The notes under the pieces were generated by a model, which saw only the letters and a list, made by a program, of their open reading frames with translations, ran no database searches and was not told where the DNA came from. Source: Pteria penguin (taxonomy: Eukaryota > Mollusca > Bivalvia > Pterioida > Pteriidae). From it: 64,000 nucleotides of DNA. Shown here piece by piece: positions 62,275-64,000 of this stretch (positions are counted from its first letter, which is position 1; each line of letters starts with the position of its first letter). The position numbers were made by a program, and so were the translations under genes. Where the stretch lies: positions 6,702,329 through 6,766,328 of the forward strand of contig CM068590.1 of the NCBI GenBank assembly GCA_035048485.1. Reading direction: 5' to 3'.

Positions 62275-62534
62275 TATAGGAGGATGTTTACTGAATCCAC
62301 TGTTTCTTCATCGGCAACTCTGCCATGTGATAACTTGTCTTTTACGTTTTGCATTCACATCACAAACTGTGTGATGTATGTGTTATGTGAAGGGATGCAA
62401 GACAACAAAATTAAAGAGTCATATAAAATGGATTATACAATTCGTTCTTTGTTACCTACTACATTTATTAGTTACTCAGAGTTTATGGTGTTTGACTTTG
62501 AAGCCAAGGGTTCTAATCTTTCTGGATCTTGTAA
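62275..62534 (+). other. 3' UTR start of DEPDC5
   Basis: Sequence after the stop codon. Holds an ATTAAA at 62410-62415 as the only polyadenylation-like signal noticed; the cleavage site is not identified. Confidence 0.5.
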
Positions 62535-63355
62535 AAAGATCATGGATTCTAATCTTTCTGGATTCTAATCCCTCTGGATCCTGTAGTATATTGGCAAGGT
62601 TCCTGGATTCTAATCCCTCTGGATCTTTAGTATCCTAAGCAAGTCCTGGATTCTAATCCCTCTGGATCCTTAGTATCCTAAGCAAGAGTCCAGGATTCTA
62701 ATCCTTCTGGATCATGTAGTATCCTAAGCAAGAGTCCAGGATTCTAATCCCTCTAGATCCTTAGTATCCTAAGCAAGAGTCCAGGATTCTAATCCTTCTG
62801 GATCATGTAGCTTCCTAAGCAAGAGTCCTGGATTCTAATCCCTCTGGATCATGTAGTATCCTAAGCAAGAGTCCAGGATTCTAATCCCTCTGGATCGTGT
62901 AGTATCCTAAGCAAGAGTCCTGGATTCTAATCCCTCTGGATCATGTAGCATCCTAAGCAAGAGTCCTGGATTCCAATCCCTCTGGATCATGTAGTATCCT
63001 AAGCAAGAGTCCAGGATTCTAATCCCTCTGGATCATGTAGTATCCTAAGTAAGGTTCAGAATTCTAATCCCTCTGGATCCTTAGTATCCTAAGTAAGAGT
63101 CCTGGATTGTTATCCCTCTAGATTCTTAGTATCCTAAGCAAGAGTCCTGGATTCTAATCCTTCTCGATCATGTAGCATCCTAAGCAAGAGTCCTGGATTC
63201 TAATCCCTCTGGATCATGTAGTATCCTAAGCAAGAGTCCAGGATTCTAATACCTCTGGATCATGTAGTATCCTAAGCAAGGTCCAGGATTCTAATACCTC
63301 TGGATCCTGTAGCATCCTAAACAAGAAGGCTGGATTCCATTCCTTCTTGATCCTG
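62535..63355. repeat. 46-bp minisatellite after the stop codon, about 17 copies
   Basis: Unit starts GTCCTGGATTCTAATCCCTC and continues through TGGATCATGTAGTATCCTAA and GCAAGA. Variants alternate GTCCTGG/GTCCAGG and CATG/CCTTAG. It lies in or just beyond the 3' UTR. Confidence 0.95.
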
Positions 63356-63654
63356 TGGTATCTGAAGGCTTTTTCTGCAATACACACATAAAACCATGCT
63401 AAATGTAATACTATAAAGGATGTATAATCATCAGAGCGATAGGATATATTCCATAAAGACCCTTTGCCTTTATAGCACTTCCATACATGTTTATACCACC
63501 TGCTAGGCACATCAGACATTACATCGTCCACCGATTACACTTCTGTTAAAATGTATAGCATCACTGTACATGTACTTCAAGTCACTCTAGTCTCTGTCCG
63601 TGTGTTCGATTTCTGGTTGAGGGGGTTTTTCACGGTGTCTGTCGACAGTGGCAA
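63356..63654 (+). other. Downstream flank between two arrays
   Basis: About 300 bp with no repeat or gene recognised; TATAAA at 63411 is the only further polyadenylation-like variant noticed. Confidence 0.4.
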
Positions 63655-64000
63655 GTCTTCTGATGACATTGGCCACATCTAAACATTGGCAACCATTAAA
63701 TACTGACAACAACTAAACACTGACCATCACTAACCACTGACCTACGCTAGATAGTGGCAACCACTAAACAGTAACTAACATTGAATACTGACAACCGCTG
63801 AATACTGGCCACCACTTCACACTGCTTACCAGGAAACACTGACACCCCTTAATACTGGCTACCACTATATACTTACAACCATGAAACACTAGCTACCAGT
63901 ATATACTGGCCAACGCAAAACACTGAGCACCACGAAACACTGACCAACCCTTCGCATTGGCCACCATTGTACACTGGCAACCACTAAACACTGGGCACTT
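63655..64000. repeat. Irregular 20-23-bp array running off the window
   Basis: Imperfect repeats of CACTGACCACCACTAAACA type (aacactg, accacta, actggc). More diverged than the other arrays and continues past the window end. Confidence 0.8.

Larger units (their letters stand above)
57262..60597 (+). other. Intron 26
   Basis: 57262-58185 and 60256-60597 are plain intron; a 2-kb repeat element fills 58190-60255. Open frames at 57334-57654 carry no recognisable domain. Confidence 0.6.
60776..61835 (+). other. Introns 27 and 28
   Basis: 60776-61175 shows nothing notable. 61231-61835 contains a SINE 3' fragment at 61660-61785. Confidence 0.6.

Overview
The window is AT-rich animal DNA with long introns and dense repeats. 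The tRNA-derived SINEs, the short inverted-repeat elements and the conserved protein segments suggest a marine invertebrate, most likely a bivalve mollusc. That placement is an inference. No rRNA, free-standing tRNA gene, CRISPR array or bacterial operon was found.

One host gene fills the window on the + strand: the orthologue of DEPDC5 (Iml1), the largest subunit of GATOR1, which stimulates GTP hydrolysis by RagA/B and so restrains mTORC1 when amino acids are scarce. I assembled 29 coding exons by hand, from about 961 to the stop codon at 62272-62274 (about 1,300 codons). Every junction from exon 1 to exon 29 has GT/AG ends and a consistent phase. The N-terminal exons lie upstream of the window. 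In order the exons encode the SABA region, a low-complexity linker, the SHEN region, the DEP domain and the C-terminal domain.

The introns hold most of the surprises. Intron 11 carries a full-length L1/Tx1-like LINE in antisense (12364-18530), with two intact ORFs and a perfect 13-bp target-site duplication, inserted inside an older inverted-repeat MITE. ORF1 of this LINE ends in an IMPACT/UPF0029-type domain, which is not a normal part of L1 ORF1 proteins. Other elements include five MITE copies, seven SINE copies, a 1.15-kb inverted-repeat element with CpG-rich GTTAACGC motifs (43596-44742), a 1.76-kb element bounded by perfect hairpins (28413-30170), a 1.1-kb element with internal tandem repeats (4008-5145) and a 2-kb element (58190-60255).

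Minisatellites sit on splice junctions of this gene repeatedly. The 3' end of exon 16 with its donor is amplified about 60 times (34411-37612), each unit also containing an acceptor-like tract. The end of exon 18 with its donor is amplified eight to nine times in 60-bp units that keep the reading frame open (40740-41285). The end of exon 19 with its donor is repeated about seven times (41640-41890). Arrays also abut the acceptors of exons 16 and 17. With the LINE ORF1, this is the part of the window most worth following up. A 46-bp array follows the stop codon, and the window opens with a 21-bp array and closes with another irregular array.
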